Below are positions 1 to 7,442 of a stretch of DNA of 64,000 bases, piece after piece. The notes beneath the pieces were generated by a model. It searched no databases and was not told where the DNA came from. It saw only the letters and a list, made by a program, of their open reading frames with translations. Both the position numbers and the translations under genes were made by a program. The stretch is from Levilactobacillus brevis (GTDB taxonomy: Bacteria > Bacillota > Bacilli > Lactobacillales > Lactobacillaceae): positions 186,001 to 250,000 of the forward strand of contig CP079699.1 of the NCBI GenBank assembly GCA_021383565.1, in the 5' to 3' direction. Each line of letters starts with the position of its first letter. Position 1 is the first letter of the stretch.

Positions 1-133
1 TAGGGGGATGTTTGACGAGAAAGCGGTCCGTCCAAGCGGGGAAAATGGTGGTATGTCGTGGCGGTTGCGATGCGGGCAGGAGACGACGAATAAGACGGCT
101 GATGCAGGGTTGCAGTAGCGAGAAGACACGCAT
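1..133 (-). CDS. partial CDS, unrecognised, N-terminus only
   Basis: An open frame starts at an ATG (complement of 131-133) and runs off the left edge of the window, giving 44 residues. A purine-rich GGTGGG stretch (about 140-146) sits a few bases upstream and could be its ribosome binding site. The visible peptide is rich in Arg, Leu and Pro (it begins MRVFSLLQPC) and shows no motif I recognise. It is divergent in sequence from, but on the same strand as, the cyclase genes to its right. Its separate start after a terminator suggests its own transcript. It may be a real gene or a chance frame. Confidence 0.4.
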   Translation of the reverse strand, partial: MRVFSLLQPCISRLIRRLLPASQPPRHTTIFPAWTDRFLVKHPP

Positions 134-277
134 AGAATCACCCACCATTCTTTTTGATAGGTTTACTCTACCATAACCAATCGGATAGTTCACGTTATTA
201 ACGTTATAAAGATTTTTATAAATGGGCCCAGCTGAATTTGCAGACACCCGACTTATAGGCGACTGATGTCAGGTACC

Positions 278-306
278 AAAAAAGCCGAGCAGTTCTAGCT
301 CGGCTT
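278..306 (-). terminator. rho-independent terminator of first GGDEF gene
   Basis: Stem GCCGAGC (284-290) pairs with GCTCGGC (298-304). Read on the minus strand it is followed by a run of T (A-run at 278-283). It lies just beyond the stop codon of the diguanylate cyclase at 320. Confidence 0.85.
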
Positions 307-319
307 GGTTTTGAATGGT

Positions 320-1450
320 TTAGTCAACGGTAACCTGGTCACGACCGTGGCGTTTCGAATAATACAGATTCTGGTCGGCACGTCGATAGATATCGAGCTG
401 GTCCTCGTCAGTCGTCTGAAATTGCGTGACGCCGGCCGAGATGCTGATGTCAATGTCGTGGCCAGCGTGGTGAAAGTGAGTCGTCCGGACGGCTTGCGCG
501 ATGGCCGTCACGTGTTGCTCGGACTGCTGTATTGTAGCGTTGGTGAAGACGATAGTGAACTCCTCGCCGCCGGTCCGATAGAGCCGGGCCCCCGGGGCAA
601 GGGTCTTCAAGTGATCGGCAATTAATTCGGCCGTGTGGCGCAGAACGTAATCTCCGGTCAAATGCCCATACGTGTCGTTGACGTGCTTGAAATGGTCAAT
701 ATCAAAGAGCATCAGTGTCAACGGCTCGTGGTGCGTCTGGGCGCGCTCGAAGGCTAGGCCAAATTCATTCTTAAAGGCGTAGTAGTTATGCACGTGGGTC
801 AACTCGTCGAAGTTCGTGGTATAGGTGAGTTGTGCGAGGGTGCTAGCGCCGGCTAGGATTGAATCGATGTAGACGAACATAACCGTCATGAAGAAGAAAC
901 TGAAGAGAATTTCCCAGGCGGCGGTCGTCAGGGGTAGGCTGAAGCGGAAGACCATGACGGCCCACATTGCGGTGGAAAATCCCAGGTTGACCAGCGTGTA
1001 GTCGGCGAAGTCCTGCCAGGGATTGTGCCGATGCTGGCGAATATAGCTCATCGCGTAGTACAAGCCGACGTAGATCGCCGTGAACACCCATGAGAGGGGG
1101 ATGGCGAGGGTGCCATTGACCGCCATGAAGGCGACGATCGCGATGGCAATTTGCCAAAATTGAAATTTAAGTTTGATGAAGTAGCTCAAGAAGACCACGG
1201 CGAAGATCTGGAAGTTTACAAAGACCCAGCCATCCGGCGTGCCGTTGACCGCGGTCTGGGTGCCAATCATCAGGAGGGCCATATAAATGAGACCAAAGAT
1301 TGCCTGCACCTGTTGTCCATTCACGTTGTCGTGACGTTTTTCGAGATATTTAATCAATCGGTTCGTGATGAACCAGTATAGGGTAAGCACGCCCAGTAGG
1401 AAGAAGACACTGGTTAAATCGGGCGTCACAAACCATTTTGACCAAGTCAT
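320..1450 (-). CDS. membrane diguanylate cyclase (GGDEF), copy A
   Basis: A 376-residue protein predicted to condense two GTP into cyclic-di-GMP at the membrane. The first ~200 residues are a block of about six hydrophobic segments and no sensor family was recognised. The C-terminal ~165 residues are a GGDEF domain with the signature GGEEF at 294-298, the DxxHFKxxND metal/GTP region (FDIDHFKHVND, about 249-259) and the TYGHxxGD loop. The I-site RxxD that normally lies a few residues before GGEEF is absent (APGARLYR there), so product inhibition through this site is not expected. It is a close paralog of the same-length gene at 1698-2828. It starts at ATG 1450 behind AGAATGGATGAC, a leader shared with its paralog. 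Catalytic competence is inferred from motifs. Confidence 0.93.
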   Translation of the reverse strand: MTWSKWFVTPDLTSVFFLLGVLTLYWFITNRLIKYLEKRHDNVNGQQVQAIFGLIYMALLMIGTQTAVNGTPDGWVFVNFQIFAVVFLSYFIKLKFQFWQIAIAIVAFMAVNGTLAIPLSWVFTAIYVGLYYAMSYIRQHRHNPWQDFADYTLVNLGFSTAMWAVMVFRFSLPLTTAAWEILFSFFFMTVMFVYIDSILAGASTLAQLTYTTNFDELTHVHNYYAFKNEFGLAFERAQTHHEPLTLMLFDIDHFKHVNDTYGHLTGDYVLRHTAELIADHLKTLAPGARLYRTGGEEFTIVFTNATIQQSEQHVTAIAQAVRTTHFHHAGHDIDISISAGVTQFQTTDEDQLDIYRRADQNLYYSKRHGRDQVTVD

Positions 1451-1585
1451 GAGGCGTCATCCATTCTATAAGTTTGTCAGTCCCTCCATCATACCGCGCT
1501 TGCGGGCAATCGCCAATGTTTTTGTCAGCGTTTAGCCAAAATCGTGGTGCGTGGGGCCGTGGGCAATTTAAATAGCGGGGACTAA

Positions 1586-1613
1586 AAAAGTTTGGAAAAA
1601 TTCCCAAACTTTT
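1586..1613. terminator. bidirectional-looking terminator between the two GGDEF genes
   Basis: AAAAGTTTGG (1586-1595) pairs with CCAAACTTTT (1604-1613) around a short A-rich loop, with A/T tracts on both sides. On the minus strand it follows the second cyclase gene, separating the two paralogs into independent transcription units. Confidence 0.75.
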
Positions 1614-1697
1614 GTATTCAAGATTAAATAGTTGAAATGTGTACTGGCTAGTCGCCTGGTTGCCCATTTTTTTGATTTTAACTGGTCATCTGCCGTC

Positions 1698-2828
1698 CTA
1701 AGTAAACGTTACCCGATCGCGACCATGACGCTTGGAGAAGTACAGGTTCTGGTCGGCGCGCCGGTAGATATCCAACTGATCTTCGTCGCCGGTCTGAAGC
1801 TGAGTGACGCCCACGGAGATGCTGACGTTAATGGTCTTACCGGCGTGACGGAACTGACCGTCGCGGACGGCCTGGGCAATGGCGTTCACGTGCTCGCGGG
1901 CCTGTTCGGTCGTATAATTCGTGAAAATAATCGTGAACTCCTCACCACCGGTCCGGTAGAGGCGCAGGTCCGGCGAGATGGTCCCCAGTTGATTGGTGAT
2001 AAGCTGGGCGACGTTGCGCAGAACATAGTCGCCAGCCAGATGACCATACGTGTCGTTGACGTGCTTGAAGTGGTCGATGTCAAAGAGCATCAGTGTCAGT
2101 GGTTCGCGGTGCTCCTGCGCGGTGGAGAAGGCGTGACCGAATTCATTCTTAAACGCATAGTAGTTGTGTACGTGGGTGAGTTCGTCAAAATTGGTCGTGT
2201 ACGTCAGTTGGGCTAGCGTTGAGGCTCCCGCCAATAGAGAATCGACGTAGAAGTACATAATGGTGAGCAGAAAGAAGCAGAAGAGTAGCTCCCAGCCCAC
2301 GAGACTGAGAGACAGGCTGTGCCGCACCATCGTAATTAGCCACAGAGCAGTTGAAAATGCCAGCGTGGTCACGGTATAGTCGGTGAAATCCCGACCGGGG
2401 CTGTGCCGGTGGCGTTTGACCAACTTGAGCGTAACATAGAAAAACATGTAGACGAACGCAAAGGCCCACGACAAGGGGACATCGAAGGATTGATCGAGCG
2501 TCATGAAGATCAGGACGGCGGCCCCCAGTTGCCATAACCGAATCTCCAGCATCAAGAAGTAGCTGACAAACACGATGGCGAAGATTTCAAAGTTCGTGAA
2601 GACCCAGCTATTGGCGGTCCCGCTGACGGCGGTTTGCGTCACAAAAAGCAGCGTAATCATGTAGATGAGGCCAACAATGGTCCGAACCTTATCCGCCGAG
2701 ACGTGTTTTTCCCGATGTTCTAAGTATTGAATTATTTTATTGGTTATAAACCAATACAGGGTCAGAACGCCTAACAGAAAGAAAATGCTGGTGAAAGCCG
2801 GCGTCACAAACCATTGTGACCAGGTCAT
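1698..2828 (-). CDS. membrane diguanylate cyclase (GGDEF), copy B
   Basis: A 376-residue paralog of the protein at 320-1450, with the same architecture: about six N-terminal membrane segments followed by a GGDEF domain. The catalytic region is nearly identical over long stretches (TTNFDELTHVHNYYAFKNEF, FDIDHFKHVNDTYGHLAGDY, GGEEF near 294-298). The membrane half has diverged more, suggesting a duplication followed by divergence of the input domain. The RxxD autoinhibitory site is missing here too (SPDLRLYR precedes GGEEF). The start is ATG 2828, with GGATGA 12-17 bases upstream. A terminator-like hairpin separates it from copy A, and the phosphodiesterase gene is the next gene upstream on the same strand. 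Confidence 0.93.
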   Translation of the reverse strand: MTWSQWFVTPAFTSIFFLLGVLTLYWFITNKIIQYLEHREKHVSADKVRTIVGLIYMITLLFVTQTAVSGTANSWVFTNFEIFAIVFVSYFLMLEIRLWQLGAAVLIFMTLDQSFDVPLSWAFAFVYMFFYVTLKLVKRHRHSPGRDFTDYTVTTLAFSTALWLITMVRHSLSLSLVGWELLFCFFLLTIMYFYVDSLLAGASTLAQLTYTTNFDELTHVHNYYAFKNEFGHAFSTAQEHREPLTLMLFDIDHFKHVNDTYGHLAGDYVLRNVAQLITNQLGTISPDLRLYRTGGEEFTIIFTNYTTEQAREHVNAIAQAVRDGQFRHAGKTINVSISVGVTQLQTGDEDQLDIYRRADQNLYFSKRHGRDRVTFT

Positions 2829-2930
2829 AGTTAGTCATCCATTCTTTAATTTTACGAATCAAATTGTACGTCACTTATATGTTAACGCATGGAACTTAAT
2901 TGGACTACCCACCGTGCAAAATTTTATCAA

Positions 2931-2976
2931 AAAAACAGGTGTCGTTCTGTGCGTGATGCACAGGCAACACCTGTTC
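2931..2976 (-). terminator. terminator of the EAL gene
   Basis: AACAGGTGT (about 2935) pairs with ACACCTGTT (to about 2974). A second internal stem (CTGTGC/GCACAG) extends it, and the minus-strand T-run is provided by A2931-A2936. It lies directly after the stop of the gene at 2978. Confidence 0.8.
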
Positions 2977-2977
2977 G

Positions 2978-3625
2978 TTAGACTAGACTGGGTTTTCCAT
3001 ATAAATAGCCTTGATGTAACGTGATACCGAACTGCTTGGCGAGCGCCTGATCCTTGGCGTCTTCCACACCTTCTAGAACCAACTGTAACCGATACTCAGT
3101 GGCAATCTTCGCCCAGAAGGCCAGTGCCGCAGGAATCTCTTCCGCACGCTTAGCCATCCGGTAATTTTGCATGGCGAACTTGATCTCGTCGACGAAGGGC
3201 AGTAGGTGTTGGATATTGGCGTACGTGTTGGAGCCAGTCCCCACGTCATCTAGGACCAACTTAATTCCGTATTGGTGCAGGGTGATACTGAAGAGCTGGA
3301 CTTCCGGTAAAGTTGGGGCCTCGGTCAATTCAATGGTCAACGCTGCGGGATTCAGCCGCTTCTTCAGTGCCACGATGGTCCCTAACGTGAAGGGATCGCG
3401 AATCTGCTGATTGTTGAGGTTGAAGGCCAGGACTTGTTGGTTAGTTGCGGTATGCAGGGCCGCCGCCGTTTGTTCCAACAGGGTCGCTTGTTCTGCCACG
3501 GAAATATCCGTGAAGTGTTGCGGGAGCACCCACGTTTCGTTCTGTTGCTTGCGCAGGAGGACTTCGTAGCCAAATATTTTGTGATCATCTTGATTGATTT
3601 GAGGCTGGACAAAAAAGCGATACAT
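2978..3625 (-). CDS. stand-alone EAL-domain c-di-GMP phosphodiesterase
   Basis: A 215-residue protein that is one EAL domain with no extra module, so probably cytosolic. Residues expected for hydrolysis of c-di-GMP to pGpG are visible: the EAL motif as EVL (E21 in GYEVLLR), Asn in AFNLNN (~69-71), ELTE (99-102), the paired Asp in DDVGTG (126-127), Lys in DEIK (~149), EGVE (~185-188) and QGYLYGKP near the C-terminus. It is slightly shorter than a typical EAL domain of about 240 residues. Start ATG 3625 is preceded by AAAGGAG at a good distance. It lies beside two diguanylate cyclases, giving synthesis and breakdown enzymes in one 3.3-kb block. Activity is inferred, not shown. Confidence 0.92.
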   Translation of the reverse strand: MYRFFVQPQINQDDHKIFGYEVLLRKQQNETWVLPQHFTDISVAEQATLLEQTAAALHTATNQQVLAFNLNNQQIRDPFTLGTIVALKKRLNPAALTIELTEAPTLPEVQLFSITLHQYGIKLVLDDVGTGSNTYANIQHLLPFVDEIKFAMQNYRMAKRAEEIPAALAFWAKIATEYRLQLVLEGVEDAKDQALAKQFGITLHQGYLYGKPSLV

Positions 3626-3773
3626 TTGGGTCGACTCCTTTAGGTTCTCGATTTAATCGTTACCCCCATTTTAGTCCTTTTCACTAAAAGCACAACGCCA
3701 TATACCGTTTAATGTTGCCAGTCATTTACATTTCGAGTAAAACGAGGCGTAGACTAGCGACCCTCTTGATAGA

Positions 3774-4685
3774 TTACTTGGCTTGCTGTTGGATGGCGGC
3801 CAACTGGCGGTATTGGCTCTGCATCCAAGTGCGGTAGGTCTTCCCCTTGGGGAGTGTTTCGGTGACGGTTAAGACCGGCACTTGGTGTTGATGAGCCAGT
3901 TGGACCATCGTCTTGACAGTCCGATTGCTAGCCTGCCGATTATTGACCAGAAAGGCGATGCGTTTGGTCGTGATGTCGCGGCGCATCTGCTTAATGGCTT
4001 GGGGAGCCGGATCGGTGCCATTTTCAATGGCCAGCGCAAAGGCCGCGTTGTTTCGCCGGTAGCCCAGTGCCGTGAGGGCATAGTCGAAGACCGGCTCACT
4101 CACGTTCACGCGTTGATTGTGACTATGCTGTTTGAGGGACTTGAGTTGCTGCTGCAGCGGTGCCAGTTGGCGAATATAGGTGGCCGCATTGCGTTGGTAG
4201 ATGGTTCGATAGCGCGGGGCCTTTTGGCCAAATTGTTTGGCCAGGTAGGTTGCCGTCTGGGCCATCGTTTCCGGATCGTACCAGACGTGCTCGTTGGCGC
4301 CGGCCCGTTTACCCAACACGTCTTCGCCGACGCGAATCTGCTGAATCTGGTGAGAACCGTTACTCTTGGCCAGCTTGGGCAGCCAGTGGTCGTAGCCGAG
4401 ACCGTTGCTGAGGGTAAAATTGGCGTGGGACACAGCCGTAGCGTCCTGCGGGGTGGGCTCGAAATCGTGGGGGTCAACGCTAGGACTCTTAATGAGGGTG
4501 GTCACCGTCCCATGCTCGCCCAGAACGGCTCGTGCCACCTCGCCGTAGAAGTCCAGACTGGCGACCACGTGAATGGGCTTGGTCCGACTAGTCGCTGTAG
4601 ACGAGGGGGACTTGCCACAGGCGGTTCCCAGTACTAGCAGGCTGATGACGACGATGCTTAAACTTAATTTGCGCAAAACAGACAT
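3774..4685 (-). CDS. zinc/manganese-type ABC transporter binding lipoprotein (ZnuA/AdcA-like)
   Basis: A 303-residue solute-binding protein of the cluster A-I metal family. It has a lipoprotein signal peptide with lipobox LGTAC (Cys ~23), so it should be anchored on the outer face of the membrane. Metal-site regions typical of the family are visible: His in DPHDFEPTPQD, His in NEHVWYDPE, the Glu-containing SEPVFDYALTALGY segment and the ENGTDPAP segment. It lacks the long His-rich loop seen in many zinc-specific members, so zinc versus manganese is not settled by the protein. No permease or ATPase gene is adjacent, so it must use a transporter encoded elsewhere. A 35-bp near-perfect palindrome resembling a Zur box lies directly upstream. 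Confidence 0.9.
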   Translation of the reverse strand: MSVLRKLSLSIVVISLLVLGTACGKSPSSTATSRTKPIHVVASLDFYGEVARAVLGEHGTVTTLIKSPSVDPHDFEPTPQDATAVSHANFTLSNGLGYDHWLPKLAKSNGSHQIQQIRVGEDVLGKRAGANEHVWYDPETMAQTATYLAKQFGQKAPRYRTIYQRNAATYIRQLAPLQQQLKSLKQHSHNQRVNVSEPVFDYALTALGYRRNNAAFALAIENGTDPAPQAIKQMRRDITTKRIAFLVNNRQASNRTVKTMVQLAHQHQVPVLTVTETLPKGKTYRTWMQSQYRQLAAIQQQAK

Positions 4686-4703
4686 TGATCAATTCTCTCC
4701 TCT

Positions 4704-4738
4704 AATATCTAAATAGTAATAATTACTGTTTAGATATT
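4704..4738. promoter_or_regulatory. Zur-like palindromic operator upstream of the metal-binding lipoprotein
   Basis: The 35 bases form an inverted repeat with one mismatched pair. The outer arms are AATATCTAAA and TTTAGATATT, and the core is AGTAATAATTACT. The central part closely resembles the Firmicute Zur box (TCGTAATNATTACGA), differing mainly at the C/G positions. It ends about 18 bases before the start codon at 4685, just upstream of the GAGGAGAG ribosome binding site, so a bound repressor would block transcription initiation or early elongation. Assignment to Zur is inference from similarity to the known box. Confidence 0.7.
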
Positions 4739-4868
4739 ACAGAAATCAGTTGAGCTTGGCAAGGGGAAATTTTAAAAAGGGACGTGACGGGCTGCCCTTG
4801 GGAGCCAAAATTAAGATGATCTCGTCAGTTTCCCCGAGATTGCGGACAGCATAGCTGAAAATTTTGCG

Positions 4869-4905
4869 AAAAAAATACCATCACACCCAGTTACGTGTGA
4901 TGGTA
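4869..4905 (-). terminator. terminator of the LCP gene
   Basis: An 11-bp perfect stem, TACCATCACAC (4876-4886) with GTGTGATGGTA (4895-4905), is followed on the minus strand by seven T. It lies just beyond the stop codon at 4924. Confidence 0.9.
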
Positions 4906-4923
4906 GTCGTGTTGTTTCGATGT

Positions 4924-6090
4924 TTAGTATCCGTAGTTACCGTTACCGGTGGACGACCCGTAACCGGAATTGGCTGTAGTGGTATAGCTCGTATCGGTTC
5001 CGTAGGTGGTCGTATCGTTTCCATAAGCCGTGGTGTCGGCGTCGGAAGTGAAGTTTTTGGTGTCAGACAACTCCAGCGTCTTACGAATGTGGTTGGAAAC
5101 CTTCTTCAATTCGTCGTTGGTTGGGACTTGGTAGGAGAGACCATCAATCATGGCGTCCTGTCCCTGCAAGGTTTCGGACTTAATGTGGTGCGAGGCGTCC
5201 CCATACTTTGCCCGAATCTGCATGAGGTCGTCAAAGGTCAGGTCGGTCTTCAAGTTCCCCTTCAGGGAAGTCAGAATCTGTTGGTAACGCGTCAGCGACG
5301 TTAAGCCCGCCGCCTTGACGACTAACTTCTGGAGCACTTGCCGCTGGCGTTTCTGCCGACCGTAGTCGCCCAGTGGGTCTTCGTGTCGCATCCGGGAATA
5401 AGCCAGAGCTTGTTTCCCATTCAGATGGACCTTCTTACCCTTAGTGACATTAGCCGCACCATACTGGAAAGTCAGTGGTGGGGTGACGTCGACACCATTG
5501 ACGGCATCGACCATCTTCTCCAAGCCGCCCATGTTGACGATGGCGTAGAAGTCGATCGGAATATCCAAGAGGTTCTCCACGGTCTTCACGGCCGTCTTGG
5601 GGCCGCCAATCGTGTAAGCGGCGTTAATCTTTTGAACAGAAGCGTTGACGCCAGAGCCGACCGTTACCCGGGTATCCCGAGGAATACTGGTCAGGTAAGC
5701 CGTTTCCTTGGTGGGATTAATCGTGGCCACCATCAGGGTATCTGTTCGTCCAACGTCGGAACGCCCCAGGGCACCAGTATCGGTCCCCATCAGCAGGATC
5801 GAGAAGGGCTTGTTCTTCTTCAAAACGGCCGAGACGTTACGACTCTTGGCCGCCTTAGATGATTCGTAGGTCTGACTGAACGTCTTCTTGGCGGAGTTCC
5901 AGGCCTGATAGCCGTACGCCAAGCCCCCGGTCAACATGATCAGTAGGGCGATGACGATCGTCCACATGACGGGACGATGGGGGTGGACCTGTGGTGTCTT
6001 AAAGTGTGTATTGCGATCAGCGCGGCGATCATAGACCTGTTCGAAATCCTCTGGTGACCGCTGGCGTCTACTTCCATTATCGTTTGGCAT
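4924..6090 (-). CDS. LytR-CpsA-Psr (LCP) family wall-polymer ligase
   Basis: A 388-residue protein with a short cytosolic, charged N-terminus, one membrane segment (~41-62) and an extracellular LCP domain (~95-310). Family hallmarks are seen: LLMGTDTG, GRTDTLMV, TSIPRDTRV, INAAYTIGG, MGGLEKMVDAVNGVDV and the RMRHEDPLGDYGRQKRQRQV block with conserved Arg. LCP proteins transfer undecaprenyl-linked anionic polymers (teichoic acids, capsule) to peptidoglycan. The C-terminal ~40 residues are a low-complexity Tyr/Thr/Ser/Gly/Asp tail (for example TTAYGNDTTTYGTD) ending GNYGY, which is not part of the usual domain. It is monocistronic, with its own terminator and a long divergent upstream region. 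Confidence 0.93.
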   Translation of the reverse strand: MPNDNGSRRQRSPEDFEQVYDRRADRNTHFKTPQVHPHRPVMWTIVIALLIMLTGGLAYGYQAWNSAKKTFSQTYESSKAAKSRNVSAVLKKNKPFSILLMGTDTGALGRSDVGRTDTLMVATINPTKETAYLTSIPRDTRVTVGSGVNASVQKINAAYTIGGPKTAVKTVENLLDIPIDFYAIVNMGGLEKMVDAVNGVDVTPPLTFQYGAANVTKGKKVHLNGKQALAYSRMRHEDPLGDYGRQKRQRQVLQKLVVKAAGLTSLTRYQQILTSLKGNLKTDLTFDDLMQIRAKYGDASHHIKSETLQGQDAMIDGLSYQVPTNDELKKVSNHIRKTLELSDTKNFTSDADTTAYGNDTTTYGTDTSYTTTANSGYGSSTGNGNYGY

Positions 6091-6455
6091 GTTAATTCCT
6101 CATCCTCATTAAAATCTTTAGATACACGTTGCTGGCGCTCCCGATAGTCAAGCGTGGAGTCGGCCAGCCCAACCAGATTCTAAATGTCCCCTGAAAATCT
6201 GGTTTGCGGACTCAATTAATTTATTAGACCACAAAAACGGCCATTCGTAAACGCTCGGTCAGGAGGAAAAGGGTGAAATCTGGTATAATCTGGAAGATAA
6301 AAATGATTTTCAGAAGCTTGTCAAGGTAGGATAAAACGTGGCACGTGGGCATTTGTAACCGGTTACCGAATCGATAAAAACCAGACGCGTGCTATAATGG
6401 GCCAAGTTAGTTAAGAATCGTTAATATTTTAGGTCGAATGGCGGGAGGGTGTCTT
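6091..6455. other. 365-bp divergent intergenic region with two -10 boxes
   Basis: No convincing gene is seen between the divergent LCP and AEC genes. An extended -10 (TGGTATAAT, TATAAT at 6284-6289) and a second TATAAT at 6393-6398 lie on the plus strand. The latter is about 58 bases before the AEC start and is its likely promoter. Neither has a good -35. An AGGAGG at about 6261-6266 precedes only an 18-codon GTG frame that I do not call. Confidence 0.5.
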
Positions 6456-7403
6456 ATGGCCGTCTTTGTTCGCAGTGTCTCCGGGGTGCTCATCATCCTG
6501 GTGATGATTGGTTTAGGTTATATTCTTTCCCGTCGCGGGTGGTTCGATGAGCAGTCCCGGCGGTTAATTGCCCGGCTGGTAACCCAGATTGCGTTACCAG
6601 CTTATATGATTAGTACGATCACCACCCAGTTTTCGGCCCAGACGTTGAAATCAACGTTGCCGGATCTGCGGTTTCCCATCGTGTCGATGCTCATCATGTT
6701 TGGGTTGTCCGTGATTGCTTTTCACGGCTTTAAGGTCCATCCGGAGCGCCGGGGCCTGTTTGAAGCGATGTTTGCCAATTCCAACACCGTCTTCGTGGGG
6801 CTACCCGTCAACGAGGCCTTATTTGGGCCGAAGAGCATGCCCTTCGTACTGGTCTATTACATGGCCAACACCACGTTCTTCTGGACGTTAGGGGCGTACT
6901 TGATTCAACGTGATGGTCAGGGAACGGCCAAATTCAACCTGGTCACGACGCTGAAAAAAATCTTTTCGCCACCCTTACTGGGCTTCATGCTCGGGGTCGC
7001 GCTGGTGTTGTTAGACATCCAGTTGCCGGCCTGGATCATGAAGGACTTCAGCTACGTGGGGGGACTAACCGTGCCGCTGTCGATGATCTTTATCGGAACA
7101 GCGATTGCCGGGGCCGGGGTGCAAAACATCCGGCTGAACCGGGACAGTCTGGGGATTCTCTTCGGCCGTTTCCTGGTGGCCCCAACGTTGATGGCCTGTC
7201 TAGTCATTCCGACGCCCATGCCATTATTAATGAAGCAAGTCTTTATCTTACAAGCGGCGATGCCCGTAATGACCAACGCACCGGTAGTGGCGAAGCTCTA
7301 TCATGCGGATACGGATTACGCGGCCATCATGGTAACCGAAACGACCCTCCTAAGTTTAGTGGTGATTCCGATTTTGATGGTCATCGTCCAACAAATTCAC
7401 TAG
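6456..7403 (+). CDS. AEC (auxin efflux carrier) family permease
   Basis: A 315-residue integral membrane protein with about ten hydrophobic segments arranged as two halves, as in the AEC/bile-acid-type transporter family. Typical features include LVTQIALPAYMISTI in the first half, FANSNTVFVGLPVNEALFG (the family's conserved Asn/Gly/Pro region) and a second-half GGLTVPLSMIFIGTAIA. Bacterial members often export or import organic acids such as malate; the substrate here is unknown. I chose ATG 6456 because GGGAGGG lies 7 bases upstream. An ATG at 6438 in the same frame lacks such a site. The EamA gene follows 39 bases downstream on the same strand, so the two may be co-transcribed. Confidence 0.88.
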   Translation: MAVFVRSVSGVLIILVMIGLGYILSRRGWFDEQSRRLIARLVTQIALPAYMISTITTQFSAQTLKSTLPDLRFPIVSMLIMFGLSVIAFHGFKVHPERRGLFEAMFANSNTVFVGLPVNEALFGPKSMPFVLVYYMANTTFFWTLGAYLIQRDGQGTAKFNLVTTLKKIFSPPLLGFMLGVALVLLDIQLPAWIMKDFSYVGGLTVPLSMIFIGTAIAGAGVQNIRLNRDSLGILFGRFLVAPTLMACLVIPTPMPLLMKQVFILQAAMPVMTNAPVVAKLYHADTDYAAIMVTETTLLSLVVIPILMVIVQQIH

Positions 7404-7442
7404 ACACTATCGGTTTGATAATAGGGAGGAACTAGGTTCGTT

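Noticed and set aside
3882-4637. A 251-codon plus-strand open frame opposite the metal-binding lipoprotein.
   Set aside because: It is a reverse-complement shadow of a clearly recognisable gene, without a ribosome binding site or family motifs.
6261-6330. 18-codon GTG frame behind AGGAGG in the LCP/AEC gap.
   Set aside because: Very short, no recognisable content and placed around a -10 box; likely chance.
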